Below are positions 51,796-62,700 of a DNA stretch of 64,000 nt, in pieces. The stretch comes from Rhodospirillum sp. UBA1311 (lineage in GTDB: Bacteria; Pseudomonadota; Alphaproteobacteria; Rhodospirillales; Rhodospirillaceae), in the NCBI GenBank assembly GCA_002307145.1, contig DBTR01000033.1:1-64000 (forward strand). The letters are read 5' to 3'. How positions within the stretch are numbered: position 1 is the stretch's first letter; the number at the start of each line of letters is the position of its first letter. Both the position numbers and the translations under genes were made by a program. The notes under the pieces were generated by a model. It saw only the letters and a list, made by a program, of their open reading frames with translations. It ran no database searches and was not told where the DNA came from.

Positions 51796-52602
51796 ATGGA
51801 CTTGATTTCCCTGATCGACGCGGGCGCGACCTCGCCGGTCGCCCTATTCTTCGCCGCCCTGCTCCTCGGCGGCCTGCACGGCCTCGAACCCGGCCACTCG
51901 AAGACGATGATGGCGGCGTTCATCATCGCGGTGCGCGGCACCCCCGGTCAGGCGGCGCTGCTCGGGCTTTCCGCCGCGCTTTCCCACACCGTGATCGTTT
52001 GGGTGCTGGCAATCGTGGCGCTGGTCTATGGCGACGCGCTGATCGGCGAACGCCTGGAGCCCTGGTTCATGATCGTCTCCGGCGGCGTCGTGGTGCTGAT
52101 GGGCGCATGGATCTATCTCCGTAGCCGCCACGCTCACCACCATCACCACGATTACGACCATCATCACGGCCATGATCACCACCACATCCATCCGCATCCG
52201 CACGTCCACGACGAACCGGAGCTGGACGCCCACGCCCGCGCCCATGCCGACGCAATCGCGCAGCGCTTCGGCGGCGGCACCACCACCACGGTGCAGACCA
52301 TCCTCTTCGGCCTCACCGGCGGAATGATTCCTTGCCCCGCCGCGATCACCGTGCTGGTGCTTTGCCTGCACCTGAAGAAGTTCAGCCTCGGCATCACCCT
52401 GGTCGCGGCGTTCAGCATCGGCCTCGCGCTCACTCTGGTCGCCGTCGGCATGGCAACCGCCATCGGCCTGCGCTACGCCGCCGCGCGCACCACCCGCCTC
52501 GACGCCCTGTTCGCCAGGGCACCGTACATCTCCGCCGTGCTGATTTCCCTGATCGGCCTGTTCATGGCCTGGTCCGGCTACGCCCACCTCGCCGCAGCCT
52601 GA
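51796..52602 (+). CDS. rcnA: Nickel/cobalt efflux protein RcnA
   Basis: A 268-residue NicO-family exporter with about six membrane helices. HGLEPGHSKTMMAAF near the N-terminus and GMIPCPAAITVLVLCL are family hallmarks. Between helices 3 and 4 is a histidine-rich cytoplasmic loop (about 111-150) with 19 histidines, as in RcnA. It pumps nickel and cobalt out of the cell. It is cotranscribed with the repressor gene. Confidence 0.92.
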   Translation: MDLISLIDAGATSPVALFFAALLLGGLHGLEPGHSKTMMAAFIIAVRGTPGQAALLGLSAALSHTVIVWVLAIVALVYGDALIGERLEPWFMIVSGGVVVLMGAWIYLRSRHAHHHHHDYDHHHGHDHHHIHPHPHVHDEPELDAHARAHADAIAQRFGGGTTTTVQTILFGLTGGMIPCPAAITVLVLCLHLKKFSLGITLVAAFSIGLALTLVAVGMATAIGLRYAAARTTRLDALFARAPYISAVLISLIGLFMAWSGYAHLAAA

Positions 52603-52616
52603 CCCCAAACGAAAAA

Positions 52617-52641
52617 GGCTCCCGAAAGGGAGCCTTTTGTT
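52617..52641 (+). terminator. Rho-independent terminator after rcnA
   Basis: GGCTCCC at 52617-52623, GAAA loop, GGGAGCC at 52628-52634, then TTTTGTTAG. It lies 14 bases after the rcnA stop and just before the phage attachment site. Confidence 0.9.
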
Positions 52642-52653
52642 AGTCTCGCGGAC

Positions 52654-52712
52654 TGGCGGAGGGACCGGGACTCGAACCCGGGGACGGGGTTAAATCCGTC
52701 ACGGATTAGCAA
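52654..52712 (-). repeat. Prophage attachment site attL: 3' part of tRNA-Ser(GCU)
   Basis: On the minus strand the sequence starts in an anticodon loop, TTGCTAA (anticodon GCT), and goes on through a variable arm with GACGG and CCGTC paired, the T arm CCGGG-TTCGAGT-CCCGG, and the acceptor end TCCCTCC-G-CCA. The 5' half (acceptor, D arm and the matching anticodon strand) is absent; upstream sequence belongs to the phage. This is the usual result of tyrosine-integrase insertion in a tRNA gene, with crossover at the anticodon loop. The complete tRNA should lie at the far right end of the prophage. Confidence 0.8.
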
Positions 52713-52837
52713 TTCCTGACGGGGGGCTCGGAAAATCGGCAGAACACTAAGGTTTCTGCGGGTTTCGGCCATGGAAATCCCGGAATATTCGGTGAACGGA
52801 AACGGACTTTTCGGCTACGAAAGCGGCTACAGTTGTT

Positions 52838-53383
52838 CTACTTGCGTTCCTGCCGCCTCCGGTTCCACTCCAGGATGGCGTCGTTCGGCAACGGCTCCGT
52901 GGAGCGCATCACCTCCTGGAAATCCGCATCGCGTTTCGCCTCGTCGTCGGGAATCGCGCGCAACTCTTTCATGCCGTCGACGACGGCGCGGACCTCGGAT
53001 GCGGTCTTCGCCTTCGCCTTGACTTCGAGCGTCCGCGTGCCGAACCAGAACGCGACGACGGTCCCGAGGATCATCCACAGCGCGTCCGGAACGAGCGCCA
53101 GCGCCTGCATGCTCACCGAGAACTCGACGGGATCGACGACGCACCACCAGAACAAGCCGATAGTGCCGAAGGTGAAGAGCGGGCGAACGAGGCGGTTCAG
53201 TCCGTCGACGAGGCTATCCCACCAAGTGGTGGACGCCTTCGCGAACTCCCCGGCGACGCTCTCGCGCAAGGTGATCTGCTCGTCGTGGACGTTGGCTTCC
53301 GCCTTGTCCTTGTCGACGAAGAAGCGCCCGACCAATTTGTCGACGCCGCCCAGCGCACCGAGGATCGCGGTCAAAGCACCCAT
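52838..53383 (-). CDS. Phage 3TM-type holin
   Basis: A 181-residue protein with an amphipathic start (LGALGGVDKLVGRFFVDKDKAEA), two to three membrane helices (about 77-95 and 102-122) and a charged C-terminal tail. This matches the holin family with three membrane segments also seen in gene transfer agents. It would open the inner membrane for the endolysin. The ATG at 53383 overlaps the endolysin stop; a GTG one codon earlier is also in frame. Confidence 0.72.
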   Translation of the reverse strand: MGALTAILGALGGVDKLVGRFFVDKDKAEANVHDEQITLRESVAGEFAKASTTWWDSLVDGLNRLVRPLFTFGTIGLFWWCVVDPVEFSVSMQALALVPDALWMILGTVVAFWFGTRTLEVKAKAKTASEVRAVVDGMKELRAIPDDEAKRDADFQEVMRSTEPLPNDAILEWNRRRQERK

Positions 53384-53958
53384 CACGCGACCTCCCGGAA
53401 TTCTTCCGCGCGAGCCGTCCAGCCGCGCTCGAACTTCGCGTTCGCGGGCCGGGTTTGGATCAAGCGGGCGTAGAAGTTTCGCCGCTCGTCGACCAGAGCA
53501 TTGGAGAGCGCCGCGCCCATCGCCGCCTCTGCCGTCGTGATCCGGGCGAGCGTCTGAGGTCCAAGCACGCCGTCGACATCGACCGGACCGAACCCCGCTT
53601 GGTTGACGACGGATTGCAGCAGACGCACCGCGGCGCGCGGGCCGGAGTTGACGCCGATGTCGAACATCTGCGCCTGGAGCCGCTCCGGTAGGGCGTCGAA
53701 GCGCGGGCCGCTGAAATAGCGGGTGGCGTAGATGTGACGCGCCGTCGCTTCGTCCATCGTGCGGACCTCGTCAACGCTGACCTGCCGCCCGAGCCAGTCC
53801 GAGAGCGTGGCCTGAGTGACGCCCATATTGGTGCAAGAGCAATCCCACCGCGCGCCCGGCTTGTTGCGCGCCGCGCCATAGTGGGCCGCGTCGGAGGGAT
53901 CGGCCGTGAAGCCGCCCTCCCGACGCAGGATGTCGGAAATCAGATCGTAGACGGTCAT
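53383..53958 (-). CDS. Phage endolysin, glycoside hydrolase family 108
   Basis: A 191-residue muramidase. The catalytic glutamate is E14 in ILRREGGFTADPSD, the GH108 mark, and the C-terminal half holds the putative peptidoglycan-binding 3 domain (LLQSVVNQAGFGPVDVDGVLG). It has no signal peptide, so release should depend on the holins. It is overlapped by the holin start and lies 1 base after the second holin-like gene. Confidence 0.9.
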   Translation of the reverse strand: MTVYDLISDILRREGGFTADPSDAAHYGAARNKPGARWDCSCTNMGVTQATLSDWLGRQVSVDEVRTMDEATARHIYATRYFSGPRFDALPERLQAQMFDIGVNSGPRAAVRLLQSVVNQAGFGPVDVDGVLGPQTLARITTAEAAMGAALSNALVDERRNFYARLIQTRPANAKFERGWTARAEEFREVA

Positions 53959-53959
53959 G

Positions 53960-54349
53960 TTACTTCTCCTCCCCGGATCTCCGATGGTGCGGAGCGTAGT
54001 TCTCGACCAGCTTGCTCAACAGCACCTCGATCCCGCGCGGGCCCATCCATGCGCAAAGGCCGACGATCGTGTTCGTCACCATGAACAGCCGCTCCGGCGA
54101 TTCCTGGACGACCTGCGGGAGAAACGGGATCATCAGCAGGGCGAACCCCGAACCGAGGATCGACGAGAACGCGGCCGTGGGGACTTCCCAGAGCAGGTCG
54201 CGCCCCCAGAACCGGCGCTGGCCCATCCGCACCAAACGGTGATGCCAGAGCAGCCGGGCGAGCATGGCCGTCGGGAACATGCCGCAGATACCAACCGTGA
54301 ATGCCTGAAGCGCGGAGAGCGGCCCGCCGCTTTCTTGTGGGTCGATCAT
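53960..54349 (-). CDS. LydA-like phage holin
   Basis: A 129-residue protein with about three membrane helices and the C-terminal CAWMGPRGIEVLLSKLVE, a segment shared with LydA-type holins (holin_3_3). The ATG at 54349 gives the family length. It lies directly upstream of the endolysin gene, so the lysis cassette has a holin-like gene on both sides of it. One may be an antiholin. Confidence 0.65.
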   Translation of the reverse strand: MIDPQESGGPLSALQAFTVGICGMFPTAMLARLLWHHRLVRMGQRRFWGRDLLWEVPTAAFSSILGSGFALLMIPFLPQVVQESPERLFMVTNTIVGLCAWMGPRGIEVLLSKLVENYAPHHRRSGEEK

Positions 54350-54359
54350 CGCCGCCTCC

Positions 54360-55172
54360 TCATGCCACGGTGCCGTAACGGGTGCCTGTGGCGATCCAGG
54401 TGATATTGGCGTTTCCGGTGACCGCCGCACCGCCCGCGCCAGGGCCGGAGCTATTTCCACCGATTTCTCCGCCCGAGTTGCCGAGGTTGCCGCCGCTCAT
54501 CCCCACGCCCGTAAGGGCGCAGTAATAGCCGTTCTCTGCGTCTCCGGCGTTAACCGACCCCCGCCCACCGCCACCACCCGAAGTGAGGGTTCCGGAGCTG
54601 CCGTGGCCCATGCCTCCTACAGAGCAATCAAGCCCGGAGTTTCCTCCGGAGCCAACCGGGTACCCCGCACCGCCACCGCCGCCACCATAGGCATCGTCAC
54701 TCCGATCTCCGCCGCCACCGCCGCCGCCGATCACACCGAGAAGATTGTCTACCGTCGTGGGGGCTTGTGCGCGGAGCGCGGGGCCACCAGACTCGGCATT
54801 CCCGCTGCTGCTATAGTCCTTTCCCCGACCACCTTTCCCGACGATATAGCCCTTGTTAACAAGCGTCACACGGCTGCCGTTCGGCAAGACGTCGGTATCG
54901 AAGGCGTAGGCTGCGGTGCTGGTGGACCCGATGATGCCGGTGGCTTCGACAGTAATACTGGCCATCAAAGGCACCTTGCCATCCCATCCCGCAGCCATGG
55001 CGGCGGAGCGGACGTTCAGGTTCGTCATCGAGCCGGTAACGACGAGCCTGAAGGCGAAGTCGCCGCTGATCTGGCCGAGGATCGACAAGCCGCGCGACTT
55101 CGGCACACGCATGAGATTGGGCGTCGCCAGCTTGGGGCGGGTCATCCGTGGCAGGACCGGCTTCGCGGTCAT
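54360..55172 (-). CDS. Glycine-rich phage tail-tip adhesin or fibre protein
   Basis: A 270-residue protein. The N-terminal half is a mixed domain with no signal peptide. From about residue 120 it turns into glycine-rich repeats (GGGGGGGDRSDDAYGGGGGG and SGGGGGRGS), then GNSGGEIGGNSSGPGAGGAAVTG. Glycine-rich folds like this are found in T-even-type gp38 adhesins that bind the host surface. It lies among tail-fibre genes, so receptor binding is the best guess. Confidence 0.6.
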   Translation of the reverse strand: MTAKPVLPRMTRPKLATPNLMRVPKSRGLSILGQISGDFAFRLVVTGSMTNLNVRSAAMAAGWDGKVPLMASITVEATGIIGSTSTAAYAFDTDVLPNGSRVTLVNKGYIVGKGGRGKDYSSSGNAESGGPALRAQAPTTVDNLLGVIGGGGGGGDRSDDAYGGGGGGAGYPVGSGGNSGLDCSVGGMGHGSSGTLTSGGGGGRGSVNAGDAENGYYCALTGVGMSGGNLGNSGGEIGGNSSGPGAGGAAVTGNANITWIATGTRYGTVA

Positions 55173-55174
55173 GG

Positions 55175-55582
55175 TCAGTAATCCATGTATTCAGCGTTGA
55201 ACGCGACACCCGTAGCCTGAGCCACGCCGATGGCCACGCCGAGCTTTGCGGCAGCCGGGAGGCGCAAGGCGGCGTCCGGGGTGTTTTTATCGACGAAGGT
55301 CTGGCCGACCGGGAGCACGGTCTGCGACAGCGTGTAGGCGGCGAGCAACTTCATGTCGATCACCTTCCAGGTCGCTCCCGCATCCTGGCTGATGTAAAGG
55401 CGCAAGACCGTCGCCGTAACCGTCCCGACCGGCAACGCCGTCAGGCCGGTGACGAGCGCCCCGTTCGCGCCCGCCGTCAGCAGCGGGACGATGGTGCCGG
55501 TTCCGTCGGCGGCAGCGTTCGCCACGGTCGCCAGGGCGGAGGCGTACTTCGGGGTCGTGGGGAAGTTCGGATCGGTTGCCAT
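55175..55582 (-). CDS. Phage protein of unknown function, tail-fibre region
   Basis: A 135-residue protein, GGAG before the ATG at 55582. It has no recognised domain; the sequence is rich in Ala, Thr, Val and Leu, with a likely beta-rich core (TVTATVLRLYISQDAGATWKVIDM). It lies between the fibre and adhesin genes, so it is likely a minor structural or fibre-associated protein. Confidence 0.6.
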   Translation of the reverse strand: MATDPNFPTTPKYASALATVANAAADGTGTIVPLLTAGANGALVTGLTALPVGTVTATVLRLYISQDAGATWKVIDMKLLAAYTLSQTVLPVGQTFVDKNTPDAALRLPAAAKLGVAIGVAQATGVAFNAEYMDY

Positions 55583-55592
55583 GGTAGGCTCC

Positions 55593-56756
55593 TTATCGGC
55601 TGATGCTGTTGAAGGTGATGCGCGCGGCGCGCTGGTTGCGCGCGTCGGAAACCTGAAGCGCGGCGATCGCCGCAGCCGCAAGCCCGGAGCCCTCCACGAG
55701 CCAGACGCCCGCAGCAGTGACGCGCGCCCACGCTGCGCCGTAGGGCGGCAGGGTGAGCGGCACGGCTCCATGCGCTGAATAGGCCGTGGCGCCGGAGGTC
55801 TTCGAGATCACCACCGGGAGGGTGGGCGAGGTATTGAGGATCAGCGCCCATCCGCCGACGTCGGCGGAGGTGGTGGTGTGCTGGAGAACGATATTCTTTC
55901 CCGGCGAAGCGATGATGTTCCCGAGATGCGCCGATGCGAGAGAAAGCGTGTTGGAGATCAGGATCGTCGGAAGCCCGATCTGCCCAGCCACATAAGCGGC
56001 AACCCAAACGGTGCCGATGTAGAGCTTCATGATCCCATCGACGGTGTTGAAGTACAGCGCGCCGCCAGCCAGGGGATCGCCGTCATTATCCGTCGCGGGG
56101 TCGGCAGCCTTCGGGCCAAGATAGCGATCATCGAAGTGGTCGAGCGCATCGAGGGTGACGTCGCGCGCGGCTTCAGATTGGGCCTTGGCAATTTCGGAGG
56201 CGGTTTGCGCAGCCTGCGCCGCCGATACCTTGCCGTCGAGAAGTGCCGCAGCCTCGGCGACCGCTGAAGCGGCCGCCTCATCGGCCTCCAAGGCGGATTC
56301 GGCCGCGGCAGACGCCGCGATGTTCACGGAGGAAATCAGGGCATCGGCGGATTGACCCGAGGACACCTGTACCTTGGCGGAGCGGTCGACAGCTTCCTGG
56401 ATCTCTTGGATCATCATCACGACGCTGTCGAGCACCGCCTCGATCGCCTTTAGGTAAAGCCCTCCCTGGTTCGCCAAGGCGGTTTCCTGCACACGGGGAA
56501 CCCGGCGCAGCAGGGTGATCTTCCAGCCTTCCGCCAAGGGGGTGCCGGAGAGCGGATAGATGACGGTGCCACCCTCCTCGCCGACGCCGGAAACGGTATA
56601 AAGAGAACTGTCGAGCGGCGCGCTCTCGGCGCCGTTGGCGTCGGTGAGGATCACGGTGAGGTGCTCCGCCGAACCGATGCGGAAATGGTAGGGCCACGAC
56701 GTCGCAGCGCCGTTGCCCTCCCAAGTGTTCTTGGTGAGGGTCGAGGAAATGCTCAT
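55593..56756 (-). CDS. Phage tail fibre protein, T7 gp17-like N-terminus
   Basis: A 387-residue protein. The N-terminus, with NTWEGNGAATSWPYHFRI and YTVSGVGEEGGTVIYPLSG, resembles the attachment domain of podovirus tail fibres. Next comes an Ala-rich coiled coil (about 140-200, SAAAESALEADEAAASAVAEA), then a C-terminal beta-rich part. This is the build of a trimeric fibre. The host receptor is unknown. Confidence 0.78.
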   Translation of the reverse strand: MSISSTLTKNTWEGNGAATSWPYHFRIGSAEHLTVILTDANGAESAPLDSSLYTVSGVGEEGGTVIYPLSGTPLAEGWKITLLRRVPRVQETALANQGGLYLKAIEAVLDSVVMMIQEIQEAVDRSAKVQVSSGQSADALISSVNIAASAAAESALEADEAAASAVAEAAALLDGKVSAAQAAQTASEIAKAQSEAARDVTLDALDHFDDRYLGPKAADPATDNDGDPLAGGALYFNTVDGIMKLYIGTVWVAAYVAGQIGLPTILISNTLSLASAHLGNIIASPGKNIVLQHTTTSADVGGWALILNTSPTLPVVISKTSGATAYSAHGAVPLTLPPYGAAWARVTAAGVWLVEGSGLAAAAIAALQVSDARNQRAARITFNSISR

Positions 56757-56770
56757 CGGTTTCTCCGGGG

Positions 56771-59700
56771 TCAGTGCTGCGAACGGATCAGGTAGTCGAC
56801 GAGGGGCACGTCCTCGCCCTTCGATGCGCGCTCCATGGCGGAGATCGCCACGTTGATCTGCCCGGCCGGGATCTTGACCGGGCTGACGACATTGCCGCCG
56901 GCGACCATGTACTTCACGAACGAAAGCAAGTTCACATCGCGGTTAGGATCAGCGGCATCCCTCGCCGTGCGAGCGACAGATTTGAGAGCGTCGCCTACCG
57001 CACCGAGGCTACGGGCAGGGCCTGGGGCGGCATCGAAGCCCTGGATCGTGCTCGCGATCTCACGAGCGAAGGGCAGCGCTCCCATCATCGTCGAAACACC
57101 GGACCAAAGGCCGTGGGCGACGTAGTCGGTCCAATCCTTGTCATCATCGCCCGCGCCGTCGTCGTCGCCGAACAGCATCCCCGGCAAGCCGAGCAGAGCT
57201 TCGCCAAGCAGGGTTTCGACCCAGAACAGCATCAGGTAATCAGCAGCGAGCGACGCCACGGCGGCCGGGTTTTTGAAGTCCGTTCCGGTGGTCTTGCGCA
57301 TCGCGACGTTGAGCTTGGTGTTGAAGTAGCTGTAGAAGGTCGTCCACAGCTTCACGGTTTCGGAAAGGCGGACGTTCGGGCTCCACGTTCCACGCTCGAA
57401 AGCCGAGAGCGACGACATCAGCCCCGAACCCTGGGAAGCTTCGACGAAGCTGTCGGCGATCTTCACCGCTCGCTCCTCGGCCTCGCCTGCCGCCAACGCC
57501 TTGTTGTAGGCACCAAGCCAGGTCGGAACGTCGACCTGCTGCTGCATCTTCACGATCGGCCAGAACATCACCTGCACCGCACGGTCGCGCAGGCCATCGC
57601 CCTTGAACCTCGCCAGGGTGTCGCGAATATCGCGCTGCTGGGTTTCCGCGCGGGTGCGCATGAAGTCCGACAGCGCGTGCACGGTGCGCGTCGCCTCCGC
57701 CGGGTTGCGGACGAAGGTGGAAAAGCCCTGCCAAGCCCACCGCTTGCCGAGTTCCACTGCGGTTTGGGTGAAGCCGGTCACCTGCACCAGCGAGGTGCTG
57801 ACCTTCAGCCCCATCGCGCCGAGGCTCAGCGACGACCGCAGGCCGCGCAGCATGCGAGAGGGGCTTTCGAAGGCCTGCACCTGCCCCACCGCGGTGTCCT
57901 TCAGCCACATGTCCAGGCCGCGCACGGCGTCGAGCCCAAGGTGCTGCGCGATCGCGGTCTTGACCTCGGGATGGTTCAGAAGCTTCCAGGCGTCGTGCAC
58001 CGCGGGCCACATCGCGAGATCGGTCACCACCTGGTCGACGTGCTGCTCGATCACGCCGAGCGACAGCTTAACCGATTGACCACCCGAGCCGACGCGCTCC
58101 TTGGTGTGGCCGTGGCGGGTGTTGGCGGAGCCGAAGCGTCCGGTCGCCATGCTCTTGAACTGCTCGTCGATGTCGTTTTCGGAGGTCCGCACCGACATCT
58201 CGGCGTCGTACTTCAGCGGATAGTAGCCGCCGCCAATCTCAAGCGTCTTGCCGTCGGCGGTCTGGACGGTGAAGGCCGAAGCCTCGACCTTCGGCGGCGC
58301 GATCCCCTTGCGCGTCTTTTCCAGCGCGGCGATCTCCGGCCAGAACCGATCGAGATAGTCCCAGGTGTCCTGGACGAAGGCCCAATCCCGCGCCTTCAGG
58401 GTTGCGAGGATGGCGCGATAGTCGGCCTCGCCCCAACGGCGCTGCCTGTCGTTGACCAGCGCGGCGCGGTTATCCTCGTTGCCCCAGTTGAGAGCGATCG
58501 CCAGCCGCTCGTCGAGCCGGAGGGACACGCCGATAGACGGGATGAACACGGCGGTGTTCTCGCCGGTCAGCCGTTCCAGCCCCCTGCCCTTGCCGTAGTG
58601 CTTGGCGGCGAGTTCGGCAAAGGCTTCGCCCTCCGCCTTCAGGCGCCAGAACCGCGCCACCTCGGCGTTGCGGATCGGTTCCAGCAGGTGGCGATCCCAC
58701 CAGCCGCCACGCTTGAACCCGTCCATCGTCTCGATCCAGGTCCGCGCCTTGGTCAGCAGGGCAAAGTAATTCTGCGCGTAGCGTTGCGCCCGCATCAGCA
58801 CGTCGTCGCGGCTGGGGTTGGCGACGAACTTGCGCGGCGCGACGTTCGCGGCGATCACCCCCGCACCTTCGGCGGCGGCCTCATCGAGGGTCTTCTTCTC
58901 CCGCGCGCGCAGCAGCTTGTTCTTGAAGCGGGCGACGTGGGCGATGCTCATCAGGGCATCATGCACGCCCCTCAGGGTCTCCATCGGCAGGTCGCGGTAG
59001 TTCACCATCGCGGCATCGTCGAGGACCGCCTGGGGGATTTCCGGCAGAACCTCTCCAGCCGCTTCCTTGGCCGCGAGCCACTGACGGAGGGCGGCGCGGC
59101 GGTCGAGACGGCCAGGAGCTACGCCCCGGAATTCGTACTGGTCGAGGATGTCGTCGATCCGTTCGAGGTAATCCGCTCCGGCCTTTCCGATCGCCTGGCG
59201 CGTCGCCTTCTGCGAGAACTTTCGGACGTCGGCGGTGATCCGGTCGACGTCGCTCGCAGCCTTCAGGCTCTCGCGTTGGAGGTAGAACGCCATCAACTGC
59301 CGTTGCTTGGCCTCGACCGCTGCGGCGGTGTCGCGCGCGACAAGCGCCTTTTCGTAGTCCCGCGCCGCGCGCCGCTCCTGTTGCCGGAAACGCCCGGATT
59401 TTGCGGCCTCGCGCGCCTTCATCTTACCGATCGCCCGCTTCGCGGCGTCACGCAGCACTGCGGCCGGGGCGGGTTGCTTGACCCGCTTGCCGCCGACGCG
59501 CGCCAGAGCCGCCAACTCGGCGGCGAGGAATTCGCCCCGGGCATCGTCGTGAATCGCTTCGAGCGCCTTCCGCTCCAGCGAGCCGTCGGTGAGGATGTCG
59601 CCGTGACGTTCCTTCATCACCGCATCGGTCTCGCGGCGGATCACCGCATACATGTCTTCGGCGGAGATTAGCGCGCGCACGAATTCGTCGCCCGAGGAGT

Positions 59701-62700
59701 AGCCGAACTGGGAGGCGAGAAGGTGGTGCGAGACGCCGCCTTCACGCGAATAGATGTGCGGCCCCCAGGCCTGTCGCTTGCCGTTCTTCGGCCCCGGCAG
59801 ACGGGCCAGGACCTCCTCGCCGAATTCCTCGACGAGGGCGGCGCGATCGAGCTTGACCCGGCTGGCTTCCGAGCCGTCAGGGCGGCGCCCATGCATCAAG
59901 AGCGCCAGCGCGGCGTAGACCGGGCGACGGCGAACCTCGGCGTCCACACCTTCCTCGACCTTCGCCCGCTCGGCCTTCCAGGTGGCGGTTTCCGCGCGCT
60001 TCATCTCGCCGAGGATCTGGCGTTCGAGCGCAGTCTTCGCCTCCTCGGTCGCTCTGCCGCTGAGGCGTTCGAGCGCCGCAGTTTCTGCGGGCGTGAGGAC
60101 GGCCCGCACAGCATCGGCCACCGCATAACGTTCGGCGTTTTCCGCTTCCGCGATCGCGCCGTCGGCGGCCAGCAGGCGGTCGAACACCCCGCGCACCTCC
60201 GGTGTGAGGTCGACATGGAGACCGCGCAACGAGCGATAGGTGTTGAGAAGCCAAGCTTTGAACCGCGCGAACGCATCGCGCAGCGCGGCAGACGGGGCCT
60301 TTCCCTCCATCAGGTAGGCCTCGAACCCACGCGCCCAGGTCTCGTGCTGCTCACGGGTGAGCGCCGCGTGAATGGCGTCGGAACCGGATTCGGAAACCTT
60401 GATATCCGCGCCGATGAAATCGAGCGCGGTCTGGAGGTCGGCTTGCAGTTGCGCCCGCGCCTCCGGGTTCGCGCGCGGATCGAAGGCGTCGTCGATCATC
60501 TGGAACATCCAGAAATGACCGCTCTCGTGCAGGAAGGTCGAGAGGTCGGCGCGCTCGGTCAGGCGGATCAGGTTGGCCGGGTGACCGTAGGGATCGAGCG
60601 CACGCAAGAACGCGCCGCGCACTCCCATGCTGCCGTCAGGCTGATAGAAGACGTCGCCGTGAGCCTTGATAACGTCGGAGCGGGAGAGTATCTTCTTCGT
60701 ACGACCTCGCTGACCAGAGGCTTCGTGCTGTTGGCGTCCCTGAGACGCCTGCCCCTCGGAATTAGACCGTTGGGTAATCAGGTCAGCGGGGTCATTTCCG
60801 TTTCTGGAATAGACCACATCACCACGACGAGCGGCTTCCGCCCATCGGTCCGCGATCCATTTCGCGCCATCAACACCGTCAACTCCGCTCCCCTTGCCAT
60901 AAACGCTCAACACCACGTTCATTCGGTCGCCAGCCTGATTCCGGCTGTCCGCCAGGATCGGAACGATGATCGGCTTTCCATCGGTTCCTTTGACGTTGAC
61001 GACCACCACGAACGAACCGTCACCTTTTCCCGAAGGGAAGATGAACACAGGATCGGCCACGAGGTTGGGAAGATCGTTCCACGTTTCCGCCGATACCTCC
61101 GGGTGCTCCGCCATCGCTTTGCGAATTTTCCCCGCGAGCATCACAAGGTTGGCCTTGGGGAAGCCGAGCGCACGCAATACCGGATACGTCCGGCCGAGCC
61201 GGATTAACTGCCCACCGGGAGCGGATCCGGACCGAACAGCGGCGACGCGCTTCTGCCAGTGCGCCGCGTCCTTGGCAAAGGCCTCCTGCGACAAAACCAT
61301 GCCGCCCGCCTCATGCTCGAACTGCTTCAGCGCATCACGGATTTCCACGTCGGTCGCGGTGTCGGGGTCGAGTCCCTCAGCCCGCAGCACCTCGCGCAAC
61401 TGCGCCACCGGCTCGTCGAGACGCGACGCGCGCGCCTGTTCGTCGTGGGTGCGCAGCGGGTTTCCCGTCCACTCGCCGAGGATCGCATCGAGCACCGCCT
61501 GGCGATCGGCATAGCCGTTGGCGTCGCCCTGGAGGTTGTCGGCAAGCGCGGGATGCTCCGCCGCGACGAGATTGTCGACGTCTCCGACGCCGCGCCCCTC
61601 GGCGAACAAGCCGGGGAAGGTCTTTCGGGTGATCCCCATCGCGCCGAGTTCGCCTGCGAGCGGCGTGCCGAGGCGGACACCGCCCTTCGTCTTCAGCAGC
61701 GACAGGATCGGGTATTTCGCCGTGGCGTCCTCGTTGGTGCGCCCGCTCTTCAGCCGGTCGATCACCAACGTGAGATCGTCCCGCGCCGCGACTTGCCGCG
61801 CGAGGTCGGCGTTCGGCCCCTCGATCGCGGGATTGTCTTCGTTGAAGAGGGCGAGCGGGTCCCCGCCGAGCGCTGCGGCCCGGGTGCGGTAGCGCTCCTG
61901 CCAGAGCGTCGCCTGTTGCCGCGCCACTTCAGGGGTTGCGCCCGCGTTGGTGAGCATTTCATAAGTGCGGTCGTAGACGGCTTGGGTGGTGTCGTTCCCC
62001 TCGGACTGGATCGCGGCGCGTTCGGTGGCCTCGTCGATGGCGCGCTGCCGGTCGCCGTCGGTCCAGGCCTTCGCCTCGGCGGCGGTCATCTCCCCCGCCA
62101 CCAACCGCACGTGCGGAACGATCTTCTCCGCGTTCGCACGCGCGACCGCCGACGTCATGAACCGGCCGGTTTCGATGGCGAGGTCGCCGCCGCTGATCAA
62201 CGCCTGTTCGAGTTGATCGCCGACACCCCATTCCGCCGCCAAGCGCTGTGCATCTTCAGGAGGGATAGTTCCATCCTGGAACAGCGCCGCCAGTTCGCGC
62301 GCCGGGACATAAACGGTGTCGTTCTCCCCGGCCAGCCGTGAGATCAGTTCGGCGGCCTTGGCGGGATCGCGCGCCGTCAGCTTCGAGTTTCCGACAGCGT
62401 CCATCGCCTGTTTCAGGGCTTTCGCGCGATCGTTGGCGTCGAGGGCATCGGCGTCGGCCTCGATGATGCGACGATGCCGGGGCGTGACGCCCGCGATCAT
62501 CCCGACGAGGCCGCCGACCCCGGCGCCGATCTTGCCAGAGTCGCCCACCCCCTCGGCAAGATCCTGGTCCGGCGCGAACAATGCCTTCGCCGCGGCGTTC
62601 TGGCCGAACTGCTCGGCCATTTCCTGCGTACCCTCGGATGCGGCACGGACGCCTACATTCGCGAGGTAGCGCGCGAAGGTGCCCTTGATCGTGGGCGGCA

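Noticed and set aside
52640..52760. Complete tRNA-Ser gene
   Set aside because: Only the 3' part folds; no 5' acceptor strand or D arm is present on either side.
52771..53022. 83-codon plus-strand frame at the left prophage edge
   Set aside because: Text is Arg/Ser/Pro-rich shadow of the holin gene; no family match or ribosome site.
56774..59671. 965-codon open frame opposite the giant phage protein
   Set aside because: Composition is that of an antisense shadow, and no domain or ribosome site supports it.
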